Positions 1 to 10,825 of a stretch of 64,000 nt of DNA are shown piece after piece. Within the stretch, counting starts at the first letter, position 1, and every line of letters starts with the position of its first letter. The position numbers were made by a program, and so were the translations under genes. The stretch lies in the NCBI GenBank assembly GCA_027577595.1, contig JANBRJ010000028.1:113934-177933 (forward strand), read 5' to 3'. The notes below the pieces were generated by a model. It was not told where the DNA came from, searched no databases, and worked only from the letters and a program-made list of their open reading frames with translations. The DNA comes from Coemansia sp. RSA 487 (taxonomy: Eukaryota; Kickxellomycota; Kickxellomycetes; Kickxellales; Kickxellaceae).

Positions 1-1062
1 TTGTGCCGCTGCAGCTATAGATGAGGATTTGAAGTGCTGTATGTTCTGCTTTGCACCAACAGAACCAACATCCGTTTTTACGCCTTCCTTTGCATCGTCT
101 GTAGCCATGCTGTCGCAGCTGGATACCGTGTTGAGCGCGTGGAACGACTTTCGTGACAGTGGGCTGGTAACAAGTGGGGAGTTTGTGGCCTTGGCTCGCG
201 ACCGCGCCGATCGCTGGGATTCCGTGTTGTCGTCAGCATCCAACGCATCCGAGGTGGGCTGATCAAGGCGATCGCGGATTGCCAAAGGAGATAGCTCGGT
301 CAATGCACGACTTCGACGAGAAGAAAGCGGCTTTGGCGGAAGCGGAGGCAAATCTCCGGAATTTGTAACCCGCCAGTCCGAAGCAGGGCTGGAAGAGGTG
401 CGAGTAGCATTTTTAGAAGGGCTACCATGCGTCCGTACCAGAACAGAGGCACGCCCACCTCTCGATGTCTCCGCAATGGGTACAGTTACATGTGCAGCAA
501 CAGGCGAACCGGTTACTGCTTTTAGAGGTGTGCAAGCTGGCGGACTGGATGGTCCGCTAAGTAGCAAGCTGTCCTGAGACGGGTTTACGGAGCGAGAAAA
601 AAGCTTGTTTACTTTGCCATGTAGTGCGGCGCTCGAGAGGCGTCTCAGCCGACGCACAAAGCCCATTCCTGCGGATTTTTGAGATGGGGGCTTTGAGTCG
701 CCGGAGATGGAGCCAGAGATGGACTTTGCAGAGTATGTGGACGCATTTTCTGGGGTGTGAATGCTTGGTGGTCGCAGGCCAAGATTTCCACTTGCTGCGC
801 GCTGGGCAGTTGGAGTCATGCGTAAGCTAACTTCTGACAAGGTTGCAATTCCGTACTGAGAGCTGGTGGAGCCGCCACTGTTGTTTCGACCGTTGTTTCG
901 ACCGTTGTTGTTGCTGTTGCCGTTGCTGTTGCTGTTGCTGTTGCTATCGTTGCTATTTCTCCCGATACCAGCGGTATGGACACTTTCTCGTAATTCGGAA
1001 CTGCTACTGCCTCGCGTGTTTGGCAGCGTCTCTTTATGTGTTGGGTTGTTAGATGCAGGCAT
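1..1062 (-). CDS. Partial Ser-rich protein of unknown function, cut by the left window edge
   Basis: On the minus strand one frame stays open from 1143 to base 1 without a stop, so the 3' end lies outside the window. I place the start at the ATG at 1062-1060. The frame continues upstream to a good 3' splice site (TTTTAG, exon from 1143), but I find no in-frame ATG there. The roughly 354 visible residues begin with a T/P-rich stretch. An S-N/G-N tract (bases 895-945), a basic stretch (VRRLRRLSSAALHGKVNKLF) and a long S/P/R-rich tail follow. I recognise no domain. Composition suggests a mostly disordered regulatory or scaffold protein with one basic helix, perhaps membrane- or RNA-contacting; this is inference. 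The tract AGC-AAC-AGC is what makes the opposite strand look like a run of CTG/TTG codons. Confidence 0.6.
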   Translation of the reverse strand, partial: MPASNNPTHKETLPNTRGSSSSELRESVHTAGIGRNSNDSNSNSNSNGNSNNNGRNNGRNNSGGSTSSQYGIATLSEVSLRMTPTAQRAASGNLGLRPPSIHTPENASTYSAKSISGSISGDSKPPSQKSAGMGFVRRLRRLSSAALHGKVNKLFSRSVNPSQDSLLLSGPSSPPACTPLKAVTGSPVAAHVTVPIAETSRGGRASVLVRTHGSPSKNATRTSSSPASDWRVTNSGDLPPLPPKPLSSRRSRALTELSPLAIRDRLDQPTSDALDADDNTESQRSARSRAKATNSPLVTSPLSRKSFHALNTVSSCDSMATDDAKEGVKTDVGSVGAKQNIQHFKSSSIAAAAQ

Positions 1063-1143
1063 TATTACTAACGCATGAGTCTCTTCTGTCTGTGTAATAG
1101 CAAAAGGAGTCTGTTTGCGCGGGAGGAGTACAGCAGTTGGTGT

Positions 1144-1526
1144 CTAAAACAAATACAAATTAGGGCTGCGTTGTGCAATAGTGCTAAATCGGGCTGTAAC
1201 TAAACAATAATGGTAGAACAGAACAAAACAAGTGTGGCTTTGGTTAGTGTTGATGGTTTTGTAGCAAGCAGAAAAAGAAGTAATTTGACAAAGGCATTTG
1301 AGGAAATAAAGATTAAACGATGTAATAGAGTATTGGCCAGAAAGACGCGCAAAGCAGGAGGGAACTGAGGGACACAGCCTTTGCGATCAGAACACAAGCA
1401 GATTCACCAGCATGGAAAGAGGTTCAGACATTGTACAAAGGCAAGTGTCCAAAAAGCTTTAGTTTATATTATTCCTTGGTGAGGTGCTGCATCTCGATCC
1501 TTTTCCTATTCGCAGCATAGACTTAC
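1144..1526 (-). other. Probable spliceosomal intron in the leader of the left-edge gene
   Basis: Read on the minus strand, ACAG|GTAAGT at 1530-1521 is a near-perfect fungal donor and ATTTGTATTTGTTTTAG ending at 1144 is a good acceptor. The 383-bp sequence between them has stops in all useful frames. The exon upstream (1527 to about 1657) is open in phase with the downstream exon but lacks an ATG, so the intron probably lies in the 5' UTR. RNA reads would decide this. Confidence 0.5.
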
Positions 1527-1659
1527 CTGTCTGCACCGATGCAAATCAAATCGGCTTAGCTTGACAGCGCCAGCTATTGAGTTCTGGGAAGCGAAGGGAG
1601 GGGATAACAAAGTGTCTTGATGCTGCTGGAGAGTTTTTTGTTCGTGTGTCAGCAGGCGC

Positions 1660-2884
1660 TAACGAGGCTTGCACCACGCAGAAAGGAAAACACGGTCCGT
1701 TTTTTTCACTTCCACACTCCAGAAGTGAAATAGAAAAGTAGGGTGTCTGTTACGCCTAGGTATTTTTCCAGCGCTTGGTTCCGTTGACTTTTGTGTATGA
1801 GACTGCGTGTATATATTATTAAGGTGCTGGTGTTTCCAGAGGGCTTTTGGAGAACAGCCACGCGACAAATGCCGTTGACGTAGCAATATCAAACAAGAAG
1901 TAAGAGACAAAAATATGACGTTGCTTGCTGCGTACTGGTCAAAGACACCGCGGAGTATGTGTCGTGTATAGCTTTCCAGAGTTGGCTTCAAAAGAGGTGC
2001 TTCGCAAGGGCGTCTTCGTCTGACTTTGTTCGTGGTTATCCAGCAGTGCTACGCAGGGACGAGTGGTCCAAAAGTATGATGCTTCAGAGGAAAGAAAGCA
2101 AACTAAATTATTGCCAAAACAGCGCGCAGTGCAAGAAACCTTTAAGCGCACAAGCAACAGAAAATGCAAAAACAAAATTGGAGCAGTTGAAATTCAAGAA
2201 AAAGAAAACAGAGAAAGAGAAGAGCAGCCAGATTTGGGGGAAGGGATTTTTTGGTTGCGCTCTCCGAATTCCACGAAAATGAAAAGCAGTAGTTGCATGC
2301 AAAGTGCTGGTTTGGACGCTGATTGGCTTGCTGCGTTTTCTGCTGTTTTTCCATCTTTTACTGAGGCTTAAAACCTTTGAATCAGCAGAGGCACATTGCG
2401 AGAAACCCCGAAGCTGTGAAGCTTGGAATGCAGCGAAAAGACTGCAAAAAGATCATTTCCCCAACCCTAAAGCGTCGGCTCCACCTGTGTGATCTGTTTT
2501 AATCCAAAGAGATCGTCTACTGGTTTTGCCTGCACATGCGCCATCATCACTGCTCCTGTTGTGTGCTGATCTGAGTTTAGCAAAAAGACACCCCAGCCAT
2601 TACTTTTCAAAAGCAGAAAAATTCCATACTGCCACGTGATCGATCTTTGCAAATCCCACTAATGCGGCCTTGGTTTGTTTTCGACCCACGCTGGCAGGTA
2701 GATCGCGTTGAACAAAGGGCTTCATGCTGCCACGATGCTTTGTATATGTCAAAGACAATAATTTCTCCCTCTCACCCACCATACTTTAATGTTGTAGCTA
2801 TTTTGAGATCGCCGTGTGCATTGACGACAGGAAACCGAACGCAAACGCCAGTAGCTTTCACCAGCTTCTTACATTTATTTACCT
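1660..2884. other. Intergenic region between the left-edge gene and MMM1
   Basis: This stretch separates a leftward and a rightward gene and so should hold two promoters. Short ORFs occur on both strands, but they are AT-biased, begin with non-ATG codons or are mutually overlapping, and none shows a domain or the GC-rich third positions of the neighbouring genes. I see no gene or RNA here. Confidence 0.5.
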
Positions 2885-4858
2885 ATGGAGGATCTGCAAA
2901 GTGAAGCAATATCCACGGCCATTCCGACGCTAGTTTCAGCAGCGACTGCTGCTGCCACCGCTAGTATTGCACAGATCGTGGCAGCAACAGCACAGCTGGA
3001 AACCGTCACTATTGCGTCGTCGCAAGGCGTTATAGCACAGTCGTCCGGGCTTAAGTTGGTAGGCATCACATCAATGATTCGGTACTTTTGGGCGTGGCAG
3101 CCGACGTTTATGCAAGGGTTTATCCTGGGCCAGCTCAGCATGCTTGTTCTTCTTGTGATGGCAATAAAGTATATTCTGTTCGAGGAGCCTATGGGCAAAA
3201 ACTCTGTCGATGCAGACAACGAAGCCGGCACTCAACCACATCACAACAACGCTGCAGCTGATGCATCAGGGACCACAAAGGGAATGGCCAAGGAAGACAC
3301 GGACCAAACAGTAGTTCAGGAAGGCGGGTTTGGCCTATCAAAGTTTACGTTTTTCTCGCGCAAGCAAAAAGAAACAAAGCCCTGCGACGCCGCCGAAGAG
3401 CTGACCAAGATGAAGAAGGAGGTTCTCTCGCGCACCGGGTACGATCTTGTAACGCATGCGTCCGAGTCGTGTGACTGGCTTACTGTCTTCCTGGCCCAGA
3501 TCATTGCAAAGCTCCGACAGGATGCCGAAAAGCACGGCAGGCTTGTGCGTGTGATCAGCGAGGCACTGAACGGCGAACTCCGCCCGTCAGTCATCGACAA
3601 CATTCGTATCACACAGTTCTCGCTGGGCTCGGACTTTCTGCGCATCACCAGCGCACGCATGGTTCCGTCGACAGGCTCGCTGGGTATGCACGCGGAGCTT
3701 GATCTCGAGCTCCACGACGAGCTGACACTTGGGTTCAACACGCGCATTCTGGTCAACTGGCCACGCAATCTCACGGCCGCGCTTCCTGTGTCGATGGTCG
3801 TTTCGCTGGTAAAGTTTGTTGGCACTGCAGTTATCGACTTTGATTGTACTTCTCAGGAGCCCTCGATTTCAGTGTCCATCCTGCCAAACTATGTGCTAGA
3901 GTTCGATATACAGACCCTCATTGGGAGCAAGGCCAAGGTTCAAAACCTGCCCATGCTTACCTCGGTCATTAGCAGGAAGCTTGAGGCGGCTTTTGCAAAG
4001 GAGTTGGTTATGCCGAACGAAAAGCGCATCAAGATCAAGCACCCGTTTACGCCAAAGACGGCTGCTGATGGCCCTGTAGCGGCCACATCTTCACCACCCG
4101 CACATCCCACTAAAACGGTCGCGCCTGTGCCGCCAACACAGCAGCCCTACACGACAAATGCGCAGCCACGGTCTCCTGCAATCGAAGCCAACCGGCCCAC
4201 ATCTCCAATTGTCCCATTTGTGGCCGAGCTCCCGCCGGACTACAACACGCAGCTCCCCCCGCCCCACCATCTGCGCAGCTCTACAAACTCTAGAGCTACA
4301 GTGACTGGTGCAAAAGCGGCAACACAGGGCCATGTTCATAGCTCAAGTCCCCTGCTGAACGTTCCAGCACGCATGTACACGCCTGAGGAGCCGGCACGTT
4401 TTGGTCTGCACCCATCTCGCCCGGTGCCTAACAACAGCCAACAGCAACAGCGCACTCTGTCTCCCGAGCCTGTAATCAACACCTCATCTCCACAGCTGCG
4501 TCCTATAATCGGCTTATCGTCGGGCACCTCGTTTGGCCCCGTCGTTACGAACCCGCGGATTATAAGTGCCTCTGGTGCACGGATGGCTGGTATGCACGGT
4601 TCGCCATTTCTCCATTCGCCGTCAGGGCTGGTGGCGTCACTGTCAGGGAGCCCGGCATATGCGTCGGCCCAAGGCAATAACGCTGCCACAGGCACTGTGC
4701 CTGCAGCAGCCTTTGCTTCTGCCAGCGGAAGTAGTGGTGGCGTGACCGGTTCAGCGTCAAACAGACACAATGACCTGGATTCTGACGACGATCTCAAGGT
4801 CAAAGATAGCGTCCGACAACGTGTCAATAGGGTTATCCGCACAGTCAACGAATCATGA
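2885..4858 (+). CDS. MMM1: Maintenance of mitochondrial morphology protein 1 (ERMES, ER subunit)
   Basis: Mmm1 anchors the ER-mitochondria encounter structure in the ER and moves phospholipids through its SMP domain, together with Mdm10, Mdm12 and Mdm34. The 657-residue product starts at an ATG and has an Ala-rich N-terminus (lumenal in this family). One transmembrane helix follows at about 79-98, led by the family signature FMQGFILGQLS. The SMP-LTD domain runs from about 190 to 393; it begins ESCDWLTVFLAQ and contains LVNWPRN and SILPNYVLEFD. A P/S/T/Q-rich tail of about 260 residues follows and ends in a short basic/acidic segment. Yeast and mould Mmm1 proteins are usually around 400-450 residues, so the tail is the unusual part. 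The gene converges with KCS1, 109 bp apart. Family assignment is secure; the function of the tail is unknown. Confidence 0.95.
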   Translation: MEDLQSEAISTAIPTLVSAATAAATASIAQIVAATAQLETVTIASSQGVIAQSSGLKLVGITSMIRYFWAWQPTFMQGFILGQLSMLVLLVMAIKYILFEEPMGKNSVDADNEAGTQPHHNNAAADASGTTKGMAKEDTDQTVVQEGGFGLSKFTFFSRKQKETKPCDAAEELTKMKKEVLSRTGYDLVTHASESCDWLTVFLAQIIAKLRQDAEKHGRLVRVISEALNGELRPSVIDNIRITQFSLGSDFLRITSARMVPSTGSLGMHAELDLELHDELTLGFNTRILVNWPRNLTAALPVSMVVSLVKFVGTAVIDFDCTSQEPSISVSILPNYVLEFDIQTLIGSKAKVQNLPMLTSVISRKLEAAFAKELVMPNEKRIKIKHPFTPKTAADGPVAATSSPPAHPTKTVAPVPPTQQPYTTNAQPRSPAIEANRPTSPIVPFVAELPPDYNTQLPPPHHLRSSTNSRATVTGAKAATQGHVHSSSPLLNVPARMYTPEEPARFGLHPSRPVPNNSQQQQRTLSPEPVINTSSPQLRPIIGLSSGTSFGPVVTNPRIISASGARMAGMHGSPFLHSPSGLVASLSGSPAYASAQGNNAATGTVPAAAFASASGSSGGVTGSASNRHNDLDSDDDLKVKDSVRQRVNRVIRTVNES

Positions 4859-4967
4859 CGGCATATACGATTTAGAAAATAAGATTCAGTAATCCGCTTT
4901 TGGCAGTCTAGTCTCGTTCAGTTCAGTTTTATTACTCGACAAAAAATGTATTAAAGAAATGCAATTT

Positions 4968-7900
4968 TTACATGTAGCGGTTGTCAAATAATTTCAATGC
5001 CACACCGACCTCTCCAGCCACTTGGATCACTGTTTGGTCATGGAGCAGACGCGCCTCGTCCGACGCATAGCGTCTCCAAATATCGGCAAACTCGCGCACC
5101 AGAGTGCGTATCCCGCGTAGATAGCCGTAATCTGGCCCGGCGCATTTTGGGTTGCATGGACAGACAGGGACAGGGTTGGTTTCGGTGACATGCGATGACG
5201 CTGGATCAACGTCGGTGCCTGCTTCTGCTAAGGCTGCTGGCTCGGATGCATCGGATTCTATGGCGAATGGCAGCCCCACTGCATCTGGCGGATAGGCTTC
5301 GTGACTCGAGGGATCTGGGCGCTCGAGCGTATGTTCAGAGTACACGTCTGGGTTGACGACAAAGCTGCAGTTGACAAAGTCGATGATCCGTAGGTCAATC
5401 TGCGCAGGTTTTGTCTGTCTTGCAGTGCAAACACGCTGCTTCTCGGCTCCTGCTCTTGCCTCACAATACTGACGCAAACTATTTACTGCTTGGGGCACAC
5501 TGATGCTATCCATGTCGTTTTCGACAGCGCGAGCCTCTTTATTGGTGCCAACAGCGGATATCGAAGCAGCGTACGGGCTTCCGCGCGGTGTACTCCATTC
5601 ATCATTATCCACAGCGCCAGAACCAGAGCCCAGTCTGCGCATCGACAGAGACGTCGCTCCAGCTCTATCATCGGTAAACGAATTCGACGGCGTCTTCAGG
5701 TCGTGTCCAAACGGCGTCTTTGGCGGTGTCTGCCCAAGCCAGCGGGTAACTCCGCTGCTGTCGAGCCTGGGTGCAATAGGCAGGACATCTGGAGCCGTGG
5801 GGCGACGTACCATAAAGCCTTCTCCAGATGGCTGCACTATCTCTGGTAGGGTCGGAGATTGTTCTGCTGCTGCTTGAATAGCAGAAAGCCCATCGTAGAC
5901 AAGCAGCAAGCTCGATCCAAAAAACCTAAACCCATGCATCTGCTCGACGGTGCGATAGAGGTTCTTCAGCTTCAACAGCAGACTCGGAATCAGATATGCC
6001 ATCACATTCTCGCCATTGTCCAAAAACTCTAAAAGCGATCTCTGAAATGTAAATTTGTTCAGCGAACGCCCGTAGTATTTGTCCTGGAAGAGGTAGCGGT
6101 TTCTGTCGGCCTTAAACACCTGTAGCCCGCACATACGCACGCCGAGCTCCTTGCTGGTTGTTGCCGCGCATTTTATAGTTTGCGAGACGACCTTTTTTGC
6201 CAGCGCATCGACACCATGCTGGCGCGTACCCATCTTGAGGTCTAGAATGCAGGGACGCCGCATCGACGCTGTCAGATCGGCCATAAGGATAAACTGGTGC
6301 GTGCTGCCGTCAACTGCGTCAGCGTCGGTTGGCATGCGCTTTCCACACTTTTTTTTCCACAGATTTTCAAAATCAGAACCTTCTCCAGACGCCTTTTGCG
6401 GTCCACAGTCCGCTTGTGCGGGATCGTCACCAAAGCCCGGAAGCGTCAGTGCATCGGGTGTCACTGGCAACCGTGTTGGTACAACTGGCGAAAATACAGC
6501 CGCGCCTCTAGTACGGCGTGCTGTATCAGCGCTGCTTTCTGGGCTATCTGCCGCGGCCTCATCGGGATACGAATTGTAGCGAAGTAGACTGCTGCTGCGG
6601 ACCTTGTTCCTTGGCGATAGCAGCTGGGACACACGCGCTGAACAGGTGCTACGAGCTGGCTTTTTGGGGCTGATAGATGCAGAGACAACGTCGTTAGTGG
6701 GCAAACTAATTGGATAGATATCAGTTTCCAGCCCAGACCGATTGATTGAAAACGACAGCGGGCTGTTCTCGGGCGATGTGCTGGTGGTGGAGCTTGTAGA
6801 TGCACCCGATGTGGAACTGTTGTAAATAGGGTTCATGCGCAAGGTCTCAAGGTCGTTCATTATAATGTGCTTTTCCGTATCAAGACTGTGCGCCTCCTCC
6901 TGTGTTTCACCAGAAAGTGCATTTGTCGAACTGGGTATCTGTGGCTTCCTGTACAGAGGATGCAGATCTGTAGACGAATGTCTGCGTCTAACAGGACCAT
7001 GTGCGTGCGCCCGCGCTTGCTGCCGAGCCCTAAACTTCAGAGCCCTGGGCGAAAGTGCCTCCGTTAGAATCCGCTCCTGCATTTCGCGCCACGCACCACT
7101 GAGATGCATCTTGCGTGCGCCAAAGCTCCCAGGAGCCGCCGTGCGCTGTGACCGGCCGCTGGGCGAGGGGACCAGCTGCCGGGCCAGACAGCTAGGCAGT
7201 ATATGTAGGTTTTGCTCTAGCACGACCTCAGGCACCGGATCGCCACCCTCGGCAGCCCTGCGATACGTGACATTCACAACACCCAAGCAACTTGGAACAA
7301 ACTTGTACAGGTCTCGGTGCAGATAGTCGACAGCCTCGTAAAAGCGACGCTCACGCTCGTTCATCGGCTTGCAGATTGCGCTACCAGAGAACTTTAGGAA
7401 AGGCGTATGGCCACCGACTTGATTGACAAATGGCGTCAGCGCCAACGACGGTGGTGTCACTACGCCGCCCTCGTGCCAGTACTGTGTAGAGGTGTTCCCA
7501 TCACCCGCACTGCTTCGCATGTTGTCAACATGCATTGTGCTGTTGCTGTTGCTGCTGATGTTGTGCTTGTCACTGAGACTCTGTGCGTCGCCTAGCCATG
7601 TTGGGCCAAAGACATCGCTATCGCCGTATTCCGATTCAAGACCAGAGCCACCATCTTCCTCCTGGCTGAAATATTCGTCAAAGTCTGATTCGTCCTTGAT
7701 ATCAAGCCAAACGCCAGGGGGTTCGCTGTGTGCATGCAGGTTGTGGGGCGACGCACTGCGAAGACGATGGTAAGCTCTGTTTTGAATAAGCTGGTGTTTT
7801 TTGGGAAGAGAGTCTGCCGCCGGCACAATATAAGCATCTGCAGGCCAAGCAGTAGAACCCGATGGCGACAGCGTCAGGGTACTGAACGAAAGCCGGCTAT

Positions 7901-8531
7901 CCAGATACTTGGTATGCACACCGATCCCTGTCTGATCATTTGCGCTTTCGATAAATTTGTTCTGTGGTGTTGGCTCCCTGTATCCATCAATGTGCTGATG
8001 CTGTTGCTGTTGCTGCGTTTCTACCAGCGAAGAGGGTTTTGGGAGAGAAACAGAGGCGATGGGTGTTTGAACAAAGTCAGCAACAGTGGTAGCCTCAAGA
8101 AAAGGCATGTGTTGGCGTTTGTTTGGTGAAGTGGATATGGGGGAAGACACGGGTGCCAATGGTGATTCCACTGACGACCGAATGCAAAGCGTATCTTTAT
8201 CCGCATCCACAGCTTTTGCAGAAAGGCCTGCATGGATATCCTCGACACAAGACTCTGTGCATACCTCACTGTCAGTGTCTCTGTGTAGGGTAGACACTGA
8301 TATTGGTGAGCCAGCAATGTCAGAACCAGGGCAAGCGGTTATCTTATGATGATTATGATTGCGATGATAATGGTGCCGATACCGCTGCCGATATTGGGCA
8401 GACGGAACGGATGCAGAGGATAGCCTGGGGACTGGTTGTGGGTGCGATGCTGGCCTGCTGTCTTGCAGAGCTTGTGGGTGCACACTTACTTGATCAGTTG
8501 AAGCCAGCTGAACACGGAACGAAGAGTGCAT
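4968..8531 (-). CDS. KCS1: Inositol hexakisphosphate/polyphosphate kinase, Kcs1-like
   Basis: This enzyme adds phosphate to InsP6 to make inositol pyrophosphates that control phosphate sensing, vacuoles and telomeres. The 1187-residue product starts at ATG 8531. The first ~740 residues are low-complexity (S/T/H/Q-rich, with an acidic patch and a phosphorylation-like SPLSF segment). The inositol-kinase fold follows. It carries the PxxxDxKxG signature as PCILDLKMG (about residue 755), then VRMCGLQVF, the long helix LLKLKNLYRTVEQ, FFGSSLLLVYDG and, near residue 1048, LRIIDFVNCSF, which supplies the metal-binding Asp. A region of ~170 residues between SSLLLVYDG and IDF is a disordered insert. A C-terminal element with clustered cysteines (VCPCNPKC) precedes GYLRGIRTLV. 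Kcs1 fits better than Arg82/Ipk2 because of the long N-terminus and size. Confidence 0.92.
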   Translation of the reverse strand: MHSSFRVQLASTDQVSVHPQALQDSRPASHPQPVPRLSSASVPSAQYRQRYRHHYHRNHNHHKITACPGSDIAGSPISVSTLHRDTDSEVCTESCVEDIHAGLSAKAVDADKDTLCIRSSVESPLAPVSSPISTSPNKRQHMPFLEATTVADFVQTPIASVSLPKPSSLVETQQQQQHQHIDGYREPTPQNKFIESANDQTGIGVHTKYLDSRLSFSTLTLSPSGSTAWPADAYIVPAADSLPKKHQLIQNRAYHRLRSASPHNLHAHSEPPGVWLDIKDESDFDEYFSQEEDGGSGLESEYGDSDVFGPTWLGDAQSLSDKHNISSNSNSTMHVDNMRSSAGDGNTSTQYWHEGGVVTPPSLALTPFVNQVGGHTPFLKFSGSAICKPMNERERRFYEAVDYLHRDLYKFVPSCLGVVNVTYRRAAEGGDPVPEVVLEQNLHILPSCLARQLVPSPSGRSQRTAAPGSFGARKMHLSGAWREMQERILTEALSPRALKFRARQQARAHAHGPVRRRHSSTDLHPLYRKPQIPSSTNALSGETQEEAHSLDTEKHIIMNDLETLRMNPIYNSSTSGASTSSTTSTSPENSPLSFSINRSGLETDIYPISLPTNDVVSASISPKKPARSTCSARVSQLLSPRNKVRSSSLLRYNSYPDEAAADSPESSADTARRTRGAAVFSPVVPTRLPVTPDALTLPGFGDDPAQADCGPQKASGEGSDFENLWKKKCGKRMPTDADAVDGSTHQFILMADLTASMRRPCILDLKMGTRQHGVDALAKKVVSQTIKCAATTSKELGVRMCGLQVFKADRNRYLFQDKYYGRSLNKFTFQRSLLEFLDNGENVMAYLIPSLLLKLKNLYRTVEQMHGFRFFGSSLLLVYDGLSAIQAAAEQSPTLPEIVQPSGEGFMVRRPTAPDVLPIAPRLDSSGVTRWLGQTPPKTPFGHDLKTPSNSFTDDRAGATSLSMRRLGSGSGAVDNDEWSTPRGSPYAASISAVGTNKEARAVENDMDSISVPQAVNSLRQYCEARAGAEKQRVCTARQTKPAQIDLRIIDFVNCSFVVNPDVYSEHTLERPDPSSHEAYPPDAVGLPFAIESDASEPAALAEAGTDVDPASSHVTETNPVPVCPCNPKCAGPDYGYLRGIRTLVREFADIWRRYASDEARLLHDQTVIQVAGEVGVALKLFDNRYM

Positions 8532-10751
8532 TGTGTGCGCATAATAAGGGCAAATAGTATTATGAATAAATAAATAAATAAAAGAGGAGTGTCGCAGCAG
8601 AAAAGTGGACGTAGCGAGCGAAAGAGCGAGAGAAAAAAAAGCTTACAAGCAATAAAGTAATTGAAAAAAATAAAAACTTTGCATCAAATATAACAGATGC
8701 AAACAGAAGAGAAAAAGGAAATGGGGAGGCAAAATCGATGGGGATGAAAATAGTTTTTTTATATTTTAGGAAGCAGCAAATAGAAAAAGAGTGCAGAGCA
8801 GTAGGCGACGGATGATTGGAAGACCATCCAAGCAAGAGTCAGGAAAGTTTGTGGGGCTCTTTGTCTTGCGGAACGTGTATACAAATGGATAAAATGACGT
8901 GCTCAATAGACGCAATTATAGCGATCGAGAATTATGAAAAATTTGTTTTGTTTTCCTGCTGCCGATGCTGCAGGGAGAGGACAAAAGACAATATGCCGAA
9001 AACTGGATAGCAGCAACTATTATGAAGAAAGGATATGGAGGAAATGGAAAATAACGGAGCAGAGCTGGCGCAAAGAAGTAGGGAAATAACGGAATGTATA
9101 TATAAGCCTTGTTTTATATTTCTGTGTCAGGACAAAATCCTTATTGCGTCAACCAAGAAACCGAAGAAAGAAGAAAAGGCAAGAGATTTGCAAAAAAAAG
9201 TATTTCCCCTGCATCACTTTGTAAATGCCTTCTGCTTTTATACACATGTTTTGTTTTTAGGGCCACAATCTCGTCAGTCTTGTGATTCACGAGATGACCA
9301 TCGTTGCCTCTCTTCTGCGGACACAGATCTGACGGTTTGTTAATGGTGGATGGGGCTCATAATGGCCCACAAAAATGATTTCGAAAACATCACTCGTTTA
9401 CAAATTGCTGTTGCAATGTCTGCAAAACCAACGCATGCGCTGCAATTGCAAGGAGCAAGTGGCTGTGAGAGATACAGGCCCGTGCTTGCTTTCGCTGCCC
9501 CTTATTTGCTCAAGCTGAATTCTGGATATGAAAAGGAAGCAGGATACGACAGCCACAACTCCAGTGCATTCTGCACCTGGGCTATTTGACTGGCTGCCTA
9601 CAAAAATAAATAATATCTGAAACAGTGTGGAAACCACCCCCCCCCCCCGAATATTGCTCCTGTTTTACTGATGAGCCATGATTATGTACAAAAAACTGTG
9701 TTTTGCCCTGTTTTTTTGTTTGGCCTGCTGCTGACGAAGAAATTGCACACGTGGAGTAATCCAGAGGTGCGCGCTCTACTCGAGTTTGCTATTTCTGAGT
9801 ATTTATTCAAACACGTAGATTGTATTTGGATCAAAATGATTCTAAGTTTTGCACAATTATATGTTCCTTTTTCTCAATATGTCCTTAAATGTACTGATTA
9901 ACTCCGTTTGTTGTCCTTGGAATATGAGGATAAAATGGCCGTGTGCCATTCTGCAAACAATGAATAGCATGTGTTGTCTTCTTTTACACAAATGTGCGTT
10001 TTTCAGATTTTCTTTCCACACGCATGCGTGTTAATTCAATTTTTCAATGTTGGATTGTAGATATACCACTTTTCGCAAATGCTTGACCTTTGTTTTGGCG
10101 TATCCGCAACAAAGAGTATGTAAAGAAGCAGTATGCACATGCTTACATCCAGATATTCTCATGACAAGCACACGTAAAAGGAACATTTGCAGTTAGTGCA
10201 ATTGAAGAATAGATGATGGCATTTGTCGATTGTTTGCCCCGAACATTCTCACATATTTTTCTGGTAATGACGCGAACAAGAGAAAGACTCCTGTTTCAGC
10301 TGATTAGTATTTTGGTCGCTGTCTTTAGGCAGGGCAGTTTGTATGAAAAGTCAGGTGTTTTCTTTCTGCTCACCATCTTTTCTCGTTTCAATTGTATAAA
10401 TAGCAAGCCTCCAACTCTCAGTGATTCTCGTTCTCTAGAACTAGAAGCTGTTTATGTCCTGCCTACCTGCCGCCATCTCATGATCCAAGCAAACGCAATC
10501 CATATCAAGATGTTTTAATTTTACGTTTGCCGGCCCTTATCTCTTGCGTATCACTCACATGCCAATTGCGATGCAATATGCACAGGCCATCTAAAGACTA
10601 AATGATTTAATAATCTGATTTGATCCGAAGGAAGATATTCTCCATTGACAAGCTCTTGAAAAGTTTGATTCCCACTTCTCAGCTTCTCTTCTTGCCAGAT
10701 CTTTGTTGCTTATTTTCACACCTTTACTTGCTCTCGTCTTCCTTATGCAAG
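8532..10751. other. Long AT-rich divergent intergenic region between KCS1 and SET5
   Basis: About 2.2 kb lies between the divergent KCS1 and SET5 genes. It contains an (ATAA)n microsatellite at about 8565-8583 just upstream of KCS1 and a 12-base C run at 9637-9648. The short ORFs of 60-100 codons have no recognisable domain and mostly lack ATG starts. I see no convincing gene or RNA. Confidence 0.5.
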
Positions 10752-10812
10752 GTGAGTAGGTGCTTTCTGACCCTTTATTTATTTGTTTGTCCACATCTCT
10801 TTCCATAAACAG
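10752..10812 (+). other. 61-bp intron in the SET5 leader
   Basis: GCAAG|GTGAGT at the 5' end, a TTCTGACC branch-like element and a pyrimidine-rich run ending ATAAACAG define a compact fungal intron. Splicing joins ...ATGCAAG to CCAGTTTAAGCAGATG. The upstream ATG (10745) would then read into a TGA after seven codons overlapping the true start, so the intron is in the 5' UTR and leaves a small upstream ORF. Confidence 0.6.
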
Positions 10813-10825
10813 CCAGTTTAAGCAG

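Noticed and set aside
843-1078. Plus-strand Cys/Leu-rich ORFs over the repeated CTGTTG tract
   Set aside because: They are the antisense reading of an AGC-AAC tract inside the minus-strand left-edge gene, with non-ATG starts.
10213-10518. 101-codon ATG-led ORF upstream of SET5
   Set aside because: AT-rich with a random-looking composition, and no domain. It may be part of a leader but is not supported as a gene.
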